Source of the DNA: Thiohalobacter sp.
GTDB taxonomy: Bacteria; Pseudomonadota; Gammaproteobacteria; Thiohalobacterales; Thiohalobacteraceae
Length of the DNA: 15,799 nucleotides
Reading direction: 5' to 3'
Assembly (NCBI GenBank): GCA_027030825.1
Contig: JALVEM010000064.1
Span: 1 to 15,799 of the forward strand
Under the pieces are notes generated by a model, which was given only the letters and a program-made list of their open reading frames with translations, did not search any database and was not told where the DNA came from. Below, one piece after another: positions 14,762 through 15,799 of this stretch (the first letter of the stretch is position 1; each line of letters opens with the position of its first letter). A program made the translations under genes and the position numbers.

Positions 14762-15799
14762 TCAGCTCCGCCCGGTCCCCGAACGCAGGATGTCCTCGAT
14801 CCGAACTCGCCATTCGGCCGGTCCTTCCTGGTGGATGGAGTGCCCCCGGGTGTCGACGGCGACCGTGACCGGCATGTTTTCCACCTCGAACTCGTGGATG
14901 GCCTCCATGCCGAGTTCCGGGAAGGCCACCACGCGCGCCTTGCGAATGGCCTTGGAGATGAGGTAGGCCGCGCCACCGGTGGCGATCAGATAGACGGCGC
15001 CGTGGCGGCGGATGGCCTCGATGGCCTCCGGGCCGCGCTCGGCCTTGCCGATCATGCCGAGCAGGCCGGTCTTCTCCAGCAGCGGCCCGGTGAACTTGTC
15101 CATGCGGGTGGCCGTGGTGGGTCCGGCCGGGCCCACCACCTCGCCATGCACCGGGTCCACCGGGCCGACGTAGTACAGGAAGCGGTTGGTCAGGTCCAGG
15201 CCCTCCGGGAGGGGCTCGCCGCGATCGAGCAGCTCGAGCAGCCGCTTGTGGGCGGCATCGCGGGCCGTGAGGAGGCGGCCGCTGAGCAGCAGACGGTCGC
15301 CCGGTCGCCACTGTCTCACCTCGTCGCGGGTGATGGAATCGAGATCGACGTGGATCGCCTGCGGGTCGGGTGTCCAGGTGATGTCCGGCCACACATCGGG
15401 CGAGGGCGGTTCCAGCTCGGCCGGCCCGCTGCCGTCGAGCGTGAAATGGATGTGCCGGGTGGCGGCGCAGTTGGGTATGAGCGCCACGGGCTTGGAGGCA
15501 GCGTGCGTGGGATAGTCCAGCACCTTGACGTCCAGCACGGTGGTCAGGCCGCCCAGCCCCTGGGCGCCGATGCCGAGCCGGTTGACCTTCTCGTGCAGCT
15601 CCAGACGCAGTTCCTCGGCACGATTGCGCGGCCCGCGCTCGCGCAGGGCGTGGATGTCGATCGGCGCGAGCAGGGCCCGCTTGGCCAGCAGCATGGCGTA
15701 TTCCGCGGTCCCGCCGATGCCGATGCCGAGGATCCCGGGCGGGCACCAGCCCGCGCCCAGCTTCGGCACTTCCTCGAGCACCCAGTCCACCACGTTGTC
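14762..15799 (-). CDS. fumA: Class I (iron-sulfur) fumarate hydratase, N-terminus beyond window
   Basis: The C-terminal 345 residues of an oxygen-sensitive [4Fe-4S] fumarase interconverting fumarate and malate in the TCA cycle. The frame is open to the last base (DNVVDWVLEEVPKLGAGWC...), so the N-terminal part lies outside. Two of the expected cluster cysteines are visible, in GAGWCPPG and IPNCAATRH; the third should be in the missing part. Further hallmarks are LGIGIGGTAEYAMLLAK, GPAGPTTATRMDKF in the beta domain, GMIGKAERG and YLIATGGAAYLISKAI. It is the longer fused (alpha plus beta) FumA/FumB form rather than the two-subunit type. It is co-transcribed with the PilZ-like gene. Confidence 0.95.
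   Translation of the reverse strand, partial: DNVVDWVLEEVPKLGAGWCPPGILGIGIGGTAEYAMLLAKRALLAPIDIHALRERGPRNRAEELRLELHEKVNRLGIGAQGLGGLTTVLDVKVLDYPTHAASKPVALIPNCAATRHIHFTLDGSGPAELEPPSPDVWPDITWTPDPQAIHVDLDSITRDEVRQWRPGDRLLLSGRLLTARDAAHKRLLELLDRGEPLPEGLDLTNRFLYYVGPVDPVHGEVVGPAGPTTATRMDKFTGPLLEKTGLLGMIGKAERGPEAIEAIRRHGAVYLIATGGAAYLISKAIRKARVVAFPELGMEAIHEFEVENMPVTVAVDTRGHSIHQEGPAEWRVRIEDILRSGTGRS

Noticed and set aside
13554..15746. Minus-strand open frame of 730 codons in another frame
   Set aside because: A shadow of the fumarase and PilZ-like genes; the translation is Arg/Pro/Ala-rich without motifs.

Overview
The window is high-GC DNA with the gene content of a gammaproteobacterium. The perM-hda pair, the arsC-wrbA-DUF2069 operon and the Hda sequence itself all point there. 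A Chromatiales/Ectothiorhodospiraceae-like host is a reasonable guess, but the sequence does not prove it. Genes are densely packed and most neighbours overlap by 4 bp or lie 3 bp apart. I see no phage, plasmid, CRISPR, tRNA or rRNA features, so this is ordinary chromosome with two foldback repeats in gene gaps.

Layout. 1-4546 (minus strand) is a cyclic-di-GMP block: a partial membrane diguanylate cyclase (DUF2892-like/PAS/GGDEF), then a coupled pair of an exported alpha/beta hydrolase and a CHASE4-like/GGDEF/EAL enzyme. Both transcription units are preceded by similar sigma-28 (FliA)-like promoter sequences. The gap between them (1002-1370) holds a candidate plus-strand small RNA with a promoter, a strong terminator and an anti-Shine-Dalgarno CCTCC. 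4641-6200 (plus) is a two-gene operon of an alkaline-phosphatase-superfamily phosphodiesterase and a gamma-glutamylcyclotransferase-like protein. It converges on a minus-strand pair of a short-chain dehydrogenase and a pyridoxamine-phosphate-oxidase-like flavoprotein (6332-7737). A foldback repeat lies exactly between the two stop codons. A second foldback repeat (7752-7916) precedes perM and seems to supply part of its promoter.

7965-9745 (plus) encodes a PerM/AI-2E-type membrane protein overlapping hda, the DnaA inactivator. 9791-11087 (minus) is the arsC-wrbA-DUF2069 operon, whose second and third genes start at GTG and TTG within 4-bp overlaps. 11200-12528 (plus) encodes two lipoproteins that share a DUF4398-type helical domain; the second also has a LysM domain, suggesting a cell-envelope role. 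12641-13186 is a cytochrome b561. 13190-15799 (minus) holds a class I fumarase, cut by the window edge, followed 3 bp later by a PilZ-like protein, a possible c-di-GMP receptor.

The common thread is c-di-GMP: two makers/breakers at one end and a candidate receptor at the other, among housekeeping genes for replication control, redox balance and the envelope. No clearly new system is visible. The best leads are the candidate small RNA, the paired FliA-like promoters, and the two foldback repeats that form gene ends or a promoter.
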